5,111 nt of DNA from an uncultured Christensenella sp. (GTDB lineage: Bacteria; Bacillota; Clostridia; Christensenellales; Pumilibacteraceae): the NCBI GenBank assembly GCA_910585955.1, contig CAJUGC010000020.1, positions 1 to 5,111 on the forward strand. The letters run 5' to 3'. The notes beneath the pieces are model-generated. The model was not told the origin of the DNA, did no database searches, and was given only the letters and a program-made list of their open reading frames with translations. Both the position numbers and the translations under genes were made by a program. This document shows, piece by piece, positions 4,905-5,111 of the stretch (position 1 is the first letter of the stretch; each line of letters begins with the position of its first letter).

Positions 4905-4947
4905 TGTCACCAAAGAAAACAAACCCGTCCAAAAGCAAAGGACGGGT
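4905..4947 (-). terminator. Intrinsic terminator of spo0A
   Basis: Eight-pair stem acccgtcc/ggacgggt on the transcript (plus 4923-4930 with 4940-4947) and a nine-base loop, followed on the minus strand by GTTTGTTTTCTTT. It lies about 36 bases after the spo0A stop codon. Confidence 0.8.
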
Positions 4948-4982
4948 GGGGGGGGGTTAAGGGATGAATGCGGGGGAGTGGA

Positions 4983-5111
4983 TCAATCGGCGTCAAGCAT
5001 AAGTTTATCCGCTATAAGCGCGATGAATTCGCTGTTTGTGGGCTTTTCGTAGCTGCTGCACACGCTCATTCCGAATAGGGCATTGATGTTTTCGATCTTG
5101 CCTCTGTTCCA
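4983..5111 (-). CDS. spo0A: Stage 0 sporulation protein A, C-terminal end (partial)
   Basis: The last 42 codons of the sporulation master response regulator, running off the window edge. The minus-strand frame reads [14 protein letters not shown], then [20 protein letters not shown], ending in TGA at 4983-4985. This matches the end of the Spo0A DNA-binding effector domain, whose family consensus is RGN..S.SSLFGYT...[20 protein letters not shown]. That domain binds 0A boxes as a dimer and switches on sporulation genes after receiver-domain phosphorylation; the receiver lies outside the window. The MSVCSSYEK stretch differs from the Bacillus YTVS..KAK form, as is common in Clostridia. The intact end and native terminator indicate that the prophage remnant did not damage the gene. 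Confidence 0.95.
   Translation of the reverse strand, partial: [42 protein letters not shown]

Noticed and set aside
4940..4953. ggacgggt near the spo0A terminator as a copy of the tRNA-Tyr 3' end (att site)
   Set aside because: Only seven bases are shared with the complement of the acceptor strand and they are explained by the terminator stem; the tRNA T-arm sequence is not repeated.

Overview
The window suggests an endospore-forming member of the Clostridia (Bacillota). The right edge holds the last 42 codons of spo0A on the minus strand, with the family's near-invariant KPTNSEFIA block. The other genes have AGGAGG-type ribosome binding sites and consensus sigma-A promoters. Genus cannot be read from this sequence.

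Layout, left to right. A tRNA-Tyr(GTA), lacking only its first three bases, opens the window and is followed by an intrinsic terminator. Next is an XRE-type repressor with two C-terminal membrane segments, expressed from an extended -10 promoter. A wrecked IS3-family (IS150-like) transposase lies on the minus strand and abuts the 3' part of a phage minor-capsid gene. From about 1483 to 4421 the window is a decayed prophage head-gene region. It contains a minor-capsid C-terminus fused to a BECR/DUF4258-like toxin domain, a probable 86-aa immunity protein overlapping it, a start-less structural-protein remnant with an Ig-like C-terminus, a second phage protein ending in a PBECR-type nuclease domain, and a short head/tail-type protein. 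A 74-aa hypothetical protein follows, then the end of spo0A with its terminator.

How the parts work together (inference). No integrase, terminase, portal, complete capsid or tail gene is present, so the element cannot be a working phage here. What remains intact is toxin domains and candidate antidotes. In both toxin genes the phage-structural N-terminal part is GC-richer and the toxin part AT-rich, which fits exchange of toxin cassettes behind a conserved carrier. The first toxin has a protein immunity candidate and an internal consensus-like promoter that could keep it expressed.

The second toxin has no immunity protein next to it. Instead, a perfect minus-strand promoter (TTGACA, 17-nt spacer, TATAAT, with a 12-bp palindrome over the -35) faces its 3' end. 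A strong minus-strand terminator lies about 100 nt further on, overlapping the toxin stop codon. Together they define an undescribed-looking structured small RNA of about 107 nt, convergent with and antisense to the toxin gene end. This is the most interesting feature of the window.
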